Origin: Bacillota bacterium
GTDB taxonomy: Bacteria; Bacillota; Clostridia; Lachnospirales; Bianqueaceae
Assembly: GCA_017442535.1 (NCBI GenBank)
Contig: JAFRZL010000042.1
Coordinates: forward strand, 1-61,967
DNA length: 61,967 bases
Direction: 5' to 3'
This document shows, piece after piece, positions 1 through 8,047 of this stretch (positions are counted from its first letter, which is position 1; every line of letters starts with the position of its first letter). Made by a program: the position numbers and the translations under genes. Under the pieces are notes generated by a model. That model searched no databases. It was not told the DNA's origin and worked only from the letters and a program-made list of their open reading frames with translations.

Positions 1-20
1 AAATACAACGTTTTTCGCAT

Positions 21-131
21 TTTTTACCAACACGTTTTGTCCACCCTGTAAGTTGTTCAGAAAAAGATAAACCCGCCGAAACCCCTTTATTTATACGGGT
101 TCCAGCGGGTTTTTACCAACACGTTTTGTCC
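21..131. repeat. 22-bp direct repeat pair
   Basis: Two identical 22-bp copies (TTTTTACCAACACGTTTTGT plus CC) lie at 21-42 and 110-131, 89 bp apart, bracketing the terminator-like hairpin downstream of the GH28 gene. No coding function is visible. Further copies may lie left of the window edge. The nature of the repeat is unknown. Confidence 0.8.
71..110 (-). terminator. Terminator after GH28 gene
   Basis: A near-perfect stem pairs ACCCGC..AACCC (71-84) with GGGTT..GCGGGT (97-110). Read on the minus strand it is followed by TTTATCTTTTTC, a U-rich tract. It lies about 55 bp after the GH28 stop codon and is the likely end of the DUF2804-GH28 transcript. Confidence 0.7.
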
Positions 132-165
132 TATAACTCCCGTTTGTTTACGATTAGCCGCCTGA

Positions 166-1632
166 TCAGCCGCCGTTCTTCGCCGCGTAGCCGGTCCAGA
201 CTTCGCCTCCGAAGGCCTTATTGTCTCCGTCCGCGAGCACCGTGTCCTCGAAATAGACGGATTCCGTGGGATCCTTTTCATACTGGAGGGTCACGTTCTT
301 CAGACGGATATTCTCAGCCAGGCGGACCGAATAGCCCTTCTTCGCGGAGACTCTGACATTCTCCAGTGTAATGTCATGAATGGGAAGCTCTTCCAGGCCC
401 AGTACATACAAAGCGGTCTCCGCGCCTTCGCAGACGACGTCATGGACGTAGATATCCTTGAATTCGGGGATGTCTTCCATCGTCCAGTCCTGCTTCGGAG
501 CAAAGGAATGATAACCCATCGTAAAGATGATAGCCTCGCCCTCGATCCGGACCATGCGGATATTGGAGATTTCGATATCCTCCACCACCCCACCGCGTCC
601 GGGTGCGCTCTTAAAGCGGATGCCGGTATCCGTCCCCAGGAACAGGCAGTTGTCGACCTTGATGTGGCGTACGCCGCGGCTCATCTCACTGCCCACGACA
701 AAGCCGCCGTGCCCATGGAAGACCGTGCAGCCGGTAATCGTCACATATTCCGTCGGGAAAATGGTCTTGCGCGCCGGCGCGTTCTTGCCGCACTTCATGC
801 AGATGCCGTCATCGCCCACGTCGAAACGCGAATTCTCGATCAATACATAGCGGCAGGAATCCAGATCCAGTCCGTCACCGTTCTGTGAGAACCAGTCATT
901 ACGGATAAATGCATTCCGGATCGTCAGATTCTCGCAGAAAGTCGGATGTACATTCCATGCGGGCGAATTCTGAATCGTAATATCCTCGATCAGGATACGG
1001 TCGCACCACTCCAGATTGACCATTACCGGGCGATAGAACTCCTTGCCTGTCTCTGCTTTTTCACGCCAGTCGGGATCGTCCGGGGTTACACGGTTCCGGA
1101 AGTTTACATGCGCGTCCCGGGCTCCCTCGGAAGGATACCAGACTTCGCCGCCTCTAAAGCCCTCTCCGACCACGCCGCCGGAAGCAACCAGTTCATTCCA
1201 CTGGCCCTCCGTCAGTTTCTCCCGTTTGACAGGCCGCCACAGATGGCCGTTACCGTCGATCACGCCTTCTCCGGTGATCGCGATATCCGTTGCTCTGAGC
1301 GCATGGATCGGAGACGTCGCCTTAATGCGGGCTTCTCCCTCGTAATCCGTGACTACCAGCGGATATTCCTCCAGATCTTTGTGGAACTGGAGCAGTGCTC
1401 CCCTCTCCACATGGAGTTCCACATGGGAGAGCAGTTCGATCGGACCGGTAAGCCACAGCCCGGCCGGTACCAGAACGCGTCCTCCGCCTGCCTGATGCGC
1501 GGCTTCAACCGCCTGCCGGATCGCCTGAGTATTGGAGACAATACCTCCTTCTACCGCTCCGAAATCCCGGATATCATAGACACCCGGCCCGATCTGCGGC
1601 AGCTTGACCGCAGGATACGTAGTGTTCTGCAT
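166..1632 (-). CDS. GH28 family pectinase (polygalacturonase-like), cytoplasmic
   Basis: A 488-residue glycoside hydrolase family 28 protein with the family's right-handed parallel beta-helix pattern. The active-site signatures are present in order: NGDG (about residue 250), GDDG (about 273), GHGG (about 307) and RFKS (about 339). These supply the three catalytic aspartates, the histidine and a substrate-binding basic residue. The first motif is NGD where classical endo-enzymes have NTD. There is no signal peptide (start MQNTTYPAVKL), so it probably hydrolyses imported galacturonate or rhamnogalacturonan oligosaccharides, likely in exo fashion (inference). The start follows a clear CAGGAGG at 8-nt spacing. 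It is the second gene after the DUF2804 gene, with a terminator behind it. Exact substrate cannot be read from sequence. Confidence 0.9.
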   Translation of the reverse strand: MQNTTYPAVKLPQIGPGVYDIRDFGAVEGGIVSNTQAIRQAVEAAHQAGGGRVLVPAGLWLTGPIELLSHVELHVERGALLQFHKDLEEYPLVVTDYEGEARIKATSPIHALRATDIAITGEGVIDGNGHLWRPVKREKLTEGQWNELVASGGVVGEGFRGGEVWYPSEGARDAHVNFRNRVTPDDPDWREKAETGKEFYRPVMVNLEWCDRILIEDITIQNSPAWNVHPTFCENLTIRNAFIRNDWFSQNGDGLDLDSCRYVLIENSRFDVGDDGICMKCGKNAPARKTIFPTEYVTITGCTVFHGHGGFVVGSEMSRGVRHIKVDNCLFLGTDTGIRFKSAPGRGGVVEDIEISNIRMVRIEGEAIIFTMGYHSFAPKQDWTMEDIPEFKDIYVHDVVCEGAETALYVLGLEELPIHDITLENVRVSAKKGYSVRLAENIRLKNVTLQYEKDPTESVYFEDTVLADGDNKAFGGEVWTGYAAKNGG

Positions 1633-1701
1633 ATTAATTCCTCCTGTTTTCTATGATTCGGGCAGCCCGCAAAATAACCGTGCCGGTGCCCGTGACCCTC
1701 A

Positions 1702-2724
1702 TTAATAGCGATTATGCACCTTTTCCGCAAAGCACATCACGTCTTTGATCTGCAGCTCGCGGCCGTCATCCAGCACTGCCTTACCGCTCATCCGTCCGAA
1801 GACCTGATGCTGATCAGAGATCAGAAGCTTGAAATCGATCTTGGCCGCACGGTCCAGCACCGGAACAAAATCCATCTCAAAACGTCCGTCCGACGAGCTG
1901 AAGGTCCATGGCTTCGTATAATCGTCGTCCGGGATGTGGAAGATGACATCGTCCAGCTTATGCGCCACACCATCGTAGAACAGAATGTTCTCGGTTGCCG
2001 CCTGCGTGTTGCCGAAGCCGTATCCGATATTAAAGCCGAATGCGTGTCCGTTCAGATCCGCATTGCCGGAGCCCCAGAACCATGTATTATCATATGTCCA
2101 GACCCCGCGTCCCCAGTCGAGCGTCCCGAAATCCGTCTCGGGCTTAAAGACATATTTGACATCGTCAAACATCATCCAGCCGGAGGCCCTCATGCAGTTG
2201 ATCTTCTGGTTATAGTAAAACGCATGTTTTTTATCCCAAGGTGTCGCAATGACCATGCTGTCCATCGGCGGCTGCATCAGCGTAATATCGCAGGAAAACG
2301 GTTTCCCCTCATAAAAATCCTTAAAGCAGCATGAAATATGCCGTTCGTTCCTGCCTGCCTCAAATTCCATCCTGAGACGCTTATCCTCATACCGGGTCAC
2401 ACCCTTGGATGATTTCTCCGGCAGATGAAGTGAGCCCATGGGGAAAAGATTCAGCACCGTCTCGGTATGTTCCCAGGGATGCTCGCCAAAGACCAGCAGG
2501 GATACGGACTGCAGCCCGATATAGCCGTCATCCGAGATCGTAAACGCGCCTGCAAACCCATCGGCCAGCACCAGATAGTAGTCCCACTCCTTGATGCGCA
2601 ATGCCGGTGCCTTGATCATGCTGCGCCGGTAATCCCAGACCTGGCTGCGGGCCCAGCCGGGCTCCTTAAGTTCCCCCTTGTCATCCAGAAGCCACATCGG
2701 TTCCGTAACTTCATGATTGCGCAT
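1702..2724 (-). CDS. DUF2804 family protein
   Basis: A 340-residue soluble protein matching the DUF2804 family, recognised by the tryptophan-rich core DWGRGVWTYDNTWFWGSGN (about residues 200-220) and the FGFNIGYGFG segment after it. No biochemical function is established that I know of. There are no signal peptide and no membrane spans. The start ATG follows AAGGAAG. It is the promoter-proximal gene of a two-gene unit with the GH28 pectinase 69 bp downstream, which suggests but does not prove a role in sugar or pectin metabolism. Confidence 0.8.
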   Translation of the reverse strand: MRNHEVTEPMWLLDDKGELKEPGWARSQVWDYRRSMIKAPALRIKEWDYYLVLADGFAGAFTISDDGYIGLQSVSLLVFGEHPWEHTETVLNLFPMGSLHLPEKSSKGVTRYEDKRLRMEFEAGRNERHISCCFKDFYEGKPFSCDITLMQPPMDSMVIATPWDKKHAFYYNQKINCMRASGWMMFDDVKYVFKPETDFGTLDWGRGVWTYDNTWFWGSGNADLNGHAFGFNIGYGFGNTQAATENILFYDGVAHKLDDVIFHIPDDDYTKPWTFSSSDGRFEMDFVPVLDRAAKIDFKLLISDQHQVFGRMSGKAVLDDGRELQIKDVMCFAEKVHNRY

Positions 2725-2758
2725 TATCGATCACTTCCTTTTGTTTGTTTATGCATTC

Positions 2759-2787
2759 AGTATAACATATTCATCGGCTTTTGGGAA
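2759..2787 (-). promoter_or_regulatory. Promoter of DUF2804-GH28 unit
   Basis: On the minus strand, -35 TTCCCA (2782-2787), 17-bp spacer and -10 TATACT (2759-2764) preceded by TG, an extended -10. It is back to back with the typA promoter. Confidence 0.55.
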
Positions 2788-2826
2788 TCATTCTGCAAAA
2801 AATAATCAGGGATTTTCCGATAATTC

Positions 2827-2855
2827 TTGACAAAAAGGCATTTTTACGCTAAACT
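2827..2855 (+). promoter_or_regulatory. typA promoter
   Basis: -35 TTGACA (2827-2832), exactly 17 bp, -10 TAAACT (2850-2855), about 55 bp before the typA start codon. Confidence 0.8.
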
Positions 2856-2911
2856 GTACACCGTGCTTGGATAAGCTTTTTATTTTTGTGTGTTGAGAGG
2901 GGATTACTTTT

Positions 2912-4753
2912 ATGACTGATCAGTCCATGATCCGAAATATAGCTATCATTGCGCATGTCGACCATGGCAAAACCACACTGGTGGATGCCATGCTGCGTCA
3001 GAGCGGTATCTTCCGCGACAACCAGCAGGTCGCCGAGCGCGTCATGGATTCCAATGATCTGGAGAAAGAGCGCGGCATTACGATTCTCGCCAAGAATACG
3101 GCTCTGGATTATCAGGGATACCGCATCAATATCATCGATACGCCGGGACACGCTGATTTCGGCGGCGAGGTGGAACGCAGCCTGAAGATGGCAAACGGCG
3201 TTCTGCTGCTGGTCGACGCGTTTGAAGGATGCATGCCCCAGACCCGTTTTGTGCTTAAGAAGGCGCTGGATCTGCAGCTCGTACCCATCATTGTCGTCAA
3301 CAAGGTCGACCGGCCCATGTCCCGTCCCGAAGAAGTCTTTAATGATGTTTTGGAACTGCTGTTGGATCTGGGTGCTTCCGATGAGCAGCTCGACAGTCCC
3401 GTTGTCTATGCTTCCGCCCGCGATGGCTGGGCTTCCCTCAGTCCCGATGAGAAGGGAACTGACCTGAAGCCTCTCTTTGAAACCATCCTCCGGACCATTC
3501 CTGCTCCGGAAGGTGATTCTTCCAAGCCTCTCCAGCTGCTTGTTTCCAATATCGATTATGACCAGTATACCGGCCGTATCGCCGTCGGACGCATTGACCG
3601 CGGTCACCTTAAGGTGGGTGATGAAGGCATTATCTGCCGTAAGGACGGTACCACTACCCGCATCCGCCTGGCAAGCCTCTACACTTTCCAGGGGCTTGCA
3701 CGCGTCCCGCTGGTAGAAGCTTCCGTAGGCGATATCGTCGCTGTTTCCGGTATCAAGGATATCAATATCGGCGAGACCATCTGCGCACCGGATTATCCTG
3801 AGCCCCTTCCCTTCGTTGAGATCGATGAGCCGGTCCTGTCGATGACTTTCCGTGTGAATAACAGTCCTTTTGCCGGGCGCGACGGTGATTATGTGACCAG
3901 CCGCCATCTGCATGACCGTCTCTATAAAGAACTTGAATCCAATATCAGCCTGCGGGTCGAAGATACCTCCAGTCCGGATGCCTATGTGGTTTCCGGCCGC
4001 GGCGAATTGCATCTGTCGGTCCTGATCGAGGAAATGCGCCGTCAGGGCTATGAATTCGCTGTCTCCCGTCCTCAGGTCATCACCAAGAAAATCAACGGTG
4101 TGCTCTGTGAGCCCATGGAGCTGCTGACAGTGGATCTGCCGGACGAATATACCGGCGTCCTGATGGAGAGCGCGGGTTACCGCAAAGCCGAGCTGCTCAA
4201 CATGACCCCCGTCTACGGCGGATACAGCCGGATCGAGTTCAAGATTCCGTCCCGCGGCCTGATCGGTTACCGCAATCAGCTCATGACGGATACCAAGGGT
4301 ACCGCGATCATCAACCATATTTTCAGCGGATATGAGCCCTATAAGGGCGAGATCCAGTCCCGCACCCACGGCTCCCTGATCGCCTTTGAGACGGGTGAAG
4401 CCGTGACCTACGGGCTGTACAATGCCCAGGACCGCGGCGCACTCTTTATCGGCCCGCAGACCATGGTCTATGAAGGCATGATCGTCGGCGAGAACTCCCG
4501 CGGCAGCGACATGGTCGTCAATGTCTGCAAGAAGAAGCATGTCTCCAACATGCGCTCCGCCACGGCGGACGAAGCCCTGCGCCTGACGCCTCCCAAGCTC
4601 ATGACGCTGGAGCAGTGCATGGAATTTATCTCGGACGATGAACTCCTTGAGATCACTCCCAAGAATATCCGCATGCGTAAGCTCTACCTCTCCGCCGAGG
4701 AGCGGGTCAAGGTCCGCAACGCGCAGAACGCACAGCGCGAGCAGAATTCATAA
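2912..4753 (+). CDS. typA: Translational GTPase TypA/BipA
   Basis: A 613-residue ribosome-binding GTPase of the EF-G superfamily, involved in ribosome assembly and stress or cold adaptation (family knowledge). G1 is AHVDHGKT (residues 14-21), G3 DTPGHADF and G4 NKVD. They are followed by a beta-barrel domain II, an EF-G-like domain (SGRGELHLSVLIEEMRRQG) and the TypA-specific C-terminal domain starting around PSRGLIGYRNQ. Length is normal for the family. ATG follows GAGAGGGG and a consensus promoter. Expressed divergently from the DUF2804-GH28 pair. A 563-codon antisense ORF inside it is a shadow. Confidence 0.98.
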   Translation: MTDQSMIRNIAIIAHVDHGKTTLVDAMLRQSGIFRDNQQVAERVMDSNDLEKERGITILAKNTALDYQGYRINIIDTPGHADFGGEVERSLKMANGVLLLVDAFEGCMPQTRFVLKKALDLQLVPIIVVNKVDRPMSRPEEVFNDVLELLLDLGASDEQLDSPVVYASARDGWASLSPDEKGTDLKPLFETILRTIPAPEGDSSKPLQLLVSNIDYDQYTGRIAVGRIDRGHLKVGDEGIICRKDGTTTRIRLASLYTFQGLARVPLVEASVGDIVAVSGIKDINIGETICAPDYPEPLPFVEIDEPVLSMTFRVNNSPFAGRDGDYVTSRHLHDRLYKELESNISLRVEDTSSPDAYVVSGRGELHLSVLIEEMRRQGYEFAVSRPQVITKKINGVLCEPMELLTVDLPDEYTGVLMESAGYRKAELLNMTPVYGGYSRIEFKIPSRGLIGYRNQLMTDTKGTAIINHIFSGYEPYKGEIQSRTHGSLIAFETGEAVTYGLYNAQDRGALFIGPQTMVYEGMIVGENSRGSDMVVNVCKKKHVSNMRSATADEALRLTPPKLMTLEQCMEFISDDELLEITPKNIRMRKLYLSAEERVKVRNAQNAQREQNS

Positions 4754-4817
4754 TTCTTTTTCCGACCGTTAAAGTGACGGTAGTATCATCACTATGTAAT
4801 AGAAAGGAATTCAAATC

Positions 4818-5747
4818 ATGGCCAACAATACCAACATCGCGGAAATCTGTTCCCGATATGGTCTGCAGTATCATGCGGCCGCCGGCGTTTACATCGGTAT
4901 TCTGGATAATTATCCTACCATACTGAGCGCCGCCAACAATCAGTATGTCTTCCATTTCTCCATCAAGTCCAATCTGGGCGAAGGCCCCACGCAGCCTGAG
5001 ATGCAGTCGATCGTCTCTCAGTGCGACGCGCTTCGCAGCTGCACCGTCAACCGGTATTCGGCGTCCTTCGCGCTGAAAGCCGGACGTCCGGCCAAGATTG
5101 CCGAATATCTTGAAAAAGCTCTGCGCGAGCTTCCTACCTATCTGAATGCGCGCGGTTATACGACTTGCTGCGGCCTTACCGGCGATACCAATTCCCCTGT
5201 CGAGCCTTATTTTATCGGCGGACAGTTCTGGCTGCTCTCTCCCGACGCTTATGCACGCCTCAGCGAAACCATCGTGCAGAAAGAAGCCGAAGAGAATCAG
5301 AAGCCAGAGAATCCCATCGGCGGGGCGGTCGGTGCTTTCCTCGGCGCCCTGATCGGCGGCGGCGCGATCATCCTGTTCAGCCGTCTGGGCCTGGTATCTG
5401 CGCTTTCCGGCGTGGCGATGGGCTTCTGCGCACTCAAGGGTTATGAGCTCCTGGGCGGCAAGCTCTCTACCAAAGGTATCATCATCAGTGCGGTCATCAT
5501 GCTCGCCATGGTTTATCTTGCCGACCGCGCAGACTGGGCTATCACTGCTTCCCAGTATTTTAAGGGGATGAGCTTCTTTGACGCCTTCCGTTTGATTCCG
5601 GAAATGATCAAGGCGGGGAACATCGATTCTTCCAAATATACCGGTAATCTCGTCATGCTGGTATTCTTTACCGCACTTGGCGCTGTTCCGACCATCATAA
5701 ACGCTGTCAAAAATAAAAAGATCTCCAACACGACCTTTAAGCTGTAA
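4818..5747 (+). CDS. Membrane protein of unknown function, about four TM helices
   Basis: A 309-residue protein I do not recognise. Residues 1-155 look soluble, with mixed alpha/beta character and paired cysteines (TTCCGLTG, about residue 115). A Glu/Gln-rich linker follows, then a Gly-rich hydrophobic stretch (about 168-190) and roughly three more membrane segments, ending in a basic tail. There is no signal peptide, so the N-terminal domain is probably cytoplasmic. ATG follows AGAAAGGAA. It sits 64 bp after typA, has no convincing promoter of its own and may be read through from typA. A strong terminator follows. Confidence 0.75.
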   Translation: MANNTNIAEICSRYGLQYHAAAGVYIGILDNYPTILSAANNQYVFHFSIKSNLGEGPTQPEMQSIVSQCDALRSCTVNRYSASFALKAGRPAKIAEYLEKALRELPTYLNARGYTTCCGLTGDTNSPVEPYFIGGQFWLLSPDAYARLSETIVQKEAEENQKPENPIGGAVGAFLGALIGGGAIILFSRLGLVSALSGVAMGFCALKGYELLGGKLSTKGIIISAVIMLAMVYLADRADWAITASQYFKGMSFFDAFRLIPEMIKAGNIDSSKYTGNLVMLVFFTALGAVPTIINAVKNKKISNTTFKL

Positions 5748-5769
5748 TCTTCATGAACCGCACGTAAAT

Positions 5770-5800
5770 AGCGGCCGTACTTCCCGTAAGTACGGCCGCT
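5770..5800. terminator. Bidirectional terminator between convergent genes
   Basis: A perfect 13-bp stem, AGCGGCCGTACTT (5770-5782) and its complement (5788-5800), with a 5-nt loop and TTTAATT on the plus side. It separates the plus-strand membrane protein gene from the minus-strand phosphatase-like gene. Confidence 0.85.
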
Positions 5801-5805
5801 TTTAA

Positions 5806-6267
5806 TTATGGCTGCTGCCTGTGATTCCATGTTTCCTCCAAGAGGTCGTAGACATGCCGGTTGGGCCTACCTTCCGCAAAATACCGGCTGCTATCCCCTC
5901 CGAGCATCTTGACGGCAAAGGCACCGACCGCTCTGGAACGGGATTCTCCGCCATAGCAGTGCACCAGAAGTGTCTCCGCCTGCTGATGCGCCAGAATAAA
6001 GTCGATCACCTGCCCGGCCTGTTCCGCAGTAAAAAGTGCCGCGCCGTCGACCTCACGCTCGATATCATCAAAGTACAGCGTCAGCACTCCCTGGCAGAAA
6101 TCGTTTTCACGGAAGACGAAGCCAAAGCCGCCTTCATGCGTGTCCTGAATCGAAATCACGGCGTAGGTATCGGCGGCCTCTGCGAATTCTTCCAGCCCGA
6201 CCGGATAGTAATGCGCCATCACATAATCAAAGGCATCATATACCGATCTGACAAGCACTCTTTTCAT
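5806..6267 (-). CDS. CX5R phosphatase-like protein (dual-specificity/tyrosine phosphatase fold)
   Basis: A 153-residue protein with the cysteine-phosphatase signature HCYGGESRS (residues 103-111). That is HCX5R, with Cys104 as nucleophile and Arg110 in the phosphate loop. Likely a soluble phosphatase acting on phosphoprotein, phospholipid or nucleotide; substrate unknown. I place the start at 6267 rather than the upstream in-frame codon at 6294 because GAGGA lies just ahead and the upstream dagK-like stop is only 4 bp away, implying translational coupling. The pairing with a lipid or diacylglycerol kinase suggests a phospho-metabolite connection (inference). Confidence 0.75.
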   Translation of the reverse strand: MKRVLVRSVYDAFDYVMAHYYPVGLEEFAEAADTYAVISIQDTHEGGFGFVFRENDFCQGVLTLYFDDIEREVDGAALFTAEQAGQVIDFILAHQQAETLLVHCYGGESRSRAVGAFAVKMLGGDSSRYFAEGRPNRHVYDLLEETWNHRQQP

Positions 6268-6271
6268 GGAT

Positions 6272-7213
6272 TCATTCCTCAGGTGTCTGTACACGGGGCA
6301 GATTGAAGCGGAAAGCGTCCGCGACCGCCTCGAAGGTCAGAGTCCCCGCATCCGTGATCTCGCCGTCCGTGCAGAGGCGCATGCTGCCGTCAAGAGGCGT
6401 TATGACCGCTTTTTTGACCTTGAGGCAGAATCGTCCCACATCGGTGCGTCCGGTATGCGTTCCTTTCATATACTTGGGAAGCAGACTGATAAACTGAGGA
6501 CGCGTAACATCATTCACGATATTAATATCCATCACGCCGTCATGCAGGGTCGCCGCGGGATTACTCTGAATCCCGCCGCCGCAGAAGCGCCCGTTCCCGA
6601 TCGAAGTAAGGAGAAGCCGGCCTTCATGCTCTACTTTGCCATCCAGCTCAATCCGCAGATTCGCGCCTTTTTTCTTGATCATCATAACCAAGACGGCGAG
6701 CAGATAAGCCAGGGAGCCCGAGACCAGCGGAAGCTGCTTCAGACTGCCAGCCTTATCAGCCACATTGCTGTCAAAACCGATATTGAACATGTTGGCGCAG
6801 TAGCGGGTCTGCTCCTGTCCATTAATCAAGCCGCTGTAGCGGATGGCATCGCAGAGAACAGGTTCGCCCTGCAGCTGCGCCTCGATCGAACTGAAATCCA
6901 CCCCTTCAAAATTGCGGCAGAAATCATTGCCCGTCCCTTCCGGAATGACACCGATTATGGCTCTGGGACAGTCGATCGCCCCGTTCAGCACCTCATTAAG
7001 CGTTCCGTCTCCCCCGCAGGCGATAAAACGGATCTCGCCTTCTGTGTGCTTCCGGCAATAATCCCGCACGTATTTTTCTGCGTCATAAACGCTCTGTGTC
7101 AGATAAATGCTGATATCTGCCTGCAGCCGCTCTGCTGTTTCATGAATGGCGCGGACCAGTTCCTTTGCCTTTCCCTGCCCCGCTTTCGGATTGATGATAA
7201 AAACTGTACGCAT
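6272..7213 (-). CDS. Diacylglycerol/lipid kinase family protein (DagK/YegS-like)
   Basis: A 313-residue soluble kinase of the DAGK catalytic-domain family. The signature GGDGT (residues 67-71) and PEGTGNDF (91-98) form the ATP-binding and active site, and the C-terminal beta-sandwich domain is complete. In Firmicutes such proteins return diacylglycerol to phosphatidic acid or phosphorylate related lipids (family knowledge). ATG follows CAGGAG. Expressed from a TTGAAA/TATACT promoter and coupled to the downstream phosphatase-like gene. The 5' leader carries an 8-bp inverted repeat (ATCCGCCG 7241-7248, CGGCGGAT 7258-7265). Confidence 0.9.
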   Translation of the reverse strand: MRTVFIINPKAGQGKAKELVRAIHETAERLQADISIYLTQSVYDAEKYVRDYCRKHTEGEIRFIACGGDGTLNEVLNGAIDCPRAIIGVIPEGTGNDFCRNFEGVDFSSIEAQLQGEPVLCDAIRYSGLINGQEQTRYCANMFNIGFDSNVADKAGSLKQLPLVSGSLAYLLAVLVMMIKKKGANLRIELDGKVEHEGRLLLTSIGNGRFCGGGIQSNPAATLHDGVMDINIVNDVTRPQFISLLPKYMKGTHTGRTDVGRFCLKVKKAVITPLDGSMRLCTDGEITDAGTLTFEAVADAFRFNLPRVQTPEE

Positions 7214-7281
7214 TTGATTACTCCTGTTGGTATGCTCTCCATCCGCCGAAGTATCCCCGGCGGATTACGTATGATAGCTAT

Positions 7282-7310
7282 AGTATAATACAAACGGGCT
7301 TTTTTTTCAA
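7282..7310 (-). promoter_or_regulatory. Promoter of lipid kinase-phosphatase unit
   Basis: Minus strand: -35 TTGAAA (7305-7310), 17 bp, -10 TATACT (7282-7287). About 17 bp separate it from the divergent promoter at 7327. Confidence 0.75.
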
Positions 7311-7326
7311 CTGCAAAAACCGATTC

Positions 7327-7355
7327 TTGACAGCTTTCGCTAAACGTGATATGCT
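7327..7355 (+). promoter_or_regulatory. Promoter of flavin reductase-rubredoxin gene
   Basis: -35 TTGACA (7327-7332), 17 bp, -10 TATGCT (7350-7355), 34 bp before the start codon. Confidence 0.8.
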
Positions 7356-7389
7356 CATCTCAACATCTAACATGAAAGGATGAATCACA

Positions 7390-8013
7390 ATGGATACGAA
7401 AGCTATGTACAAACTCGGCTACGGCCTCTATGTTCTGACTTCCCAGCATTATGGCTATCATAACGGCTGCATCATCAATACTGCCATTCAGGTGACGACA
7501 ACGCCCAACCGCATCTCCATTACCGTCAATAAATCCAATCTTACCCATGATATGATTATAAACACCGGTGAGTTCAATCTCTCCGTTCTGACAGAGGACG
7601 CGTCATTTGATCTGTTTAAGCATTTCGGCTTCCAGTCAGGCAGTGAAGCCAATAAGCTGCGCGGATATCCGAATGCCGCCATGAGTGCAAACGGCCTGTA
7701 TTATATCACCGAATCCACCAATGCGTATATCTCCGCCAAAGTAGTTCATACCTTCGATCTGGGGACTCATACGATGTTTATCGCAGACGTGACGGATGCC
7801 GTGATCCTCTCGGACCGTCCTTCCGTTACCTATGCCTATTACCAGGATCATATCAAGCCCCGCCCGGCCGCTCCCGCGCCCTCACCCGAGGCTAAAACGA
7901 CAAAGTGGGTCTGCCGGATCTGCGGCTATATCTACGAAGGTGAAGAATTGCCCGCGGACTTTATCTGCCCGATCTGTAAGCATGGGGCCATTGATTTTGA
8001 AAAGCTGGAGTAA
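7390..8013 (+). CDS. Flavin reductase-rubredoxin fusion protein
   Basis: A 207-residue two-domain redox protein. Residues 1-155 match the FMN-binding flavin reductase-like domain (split beta-barrel; TTTPNRISITVNKSN region). A Pro/Ala-rich linker (RPAAPAPSPEAK) leads to a C-terminal rubredoxin domain from about 170, with CRIC and CPIC iron ligands (CX2C...CX2C). Fusions of this type in anaerobes (high-molecular-weight rubredoxin) pass electrons from NAD(P)H to flavodiiron proteins for oxygen or NO detoxification (family knowledge). No flavodiiron partner is in the window. The rubredoxin end is compact and lacks the usual Gly-Val after the second CX2C, having Lys-His instead. ATG follows GAAAGGA. 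Confidence 0.88.
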   Translation: MDTKAMYKLGYGLYVLTSQHYGYHNGCIINTAIQVTTTPNRISITVNKSNLTHDMIINTGEFNLSVLTEDASFDLFKHFGFQSGSEANKLRGYPNAAMSANGLYYITESTNAYISAKVVHTFDLGTHTMFIADVTDAVILSDRPSVTYAYYQDHIKPRPAAPAPSPEAKTTKWVCRICGYIYEGEELPADFICPICKHGAIDFEKLE

Positions 8014-8047
8014 TTGACCATAATAACCGGATAAGGAGTATCCATCC

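Noticed and set aside
2849..4540. Long minus-strand ORF of 563 codons inside typA
   Set aside because: It is antisense to a clearly conserved GTPase, shows no recognisable domain and has no ribosome-binding site; it arises from typA codon bias.
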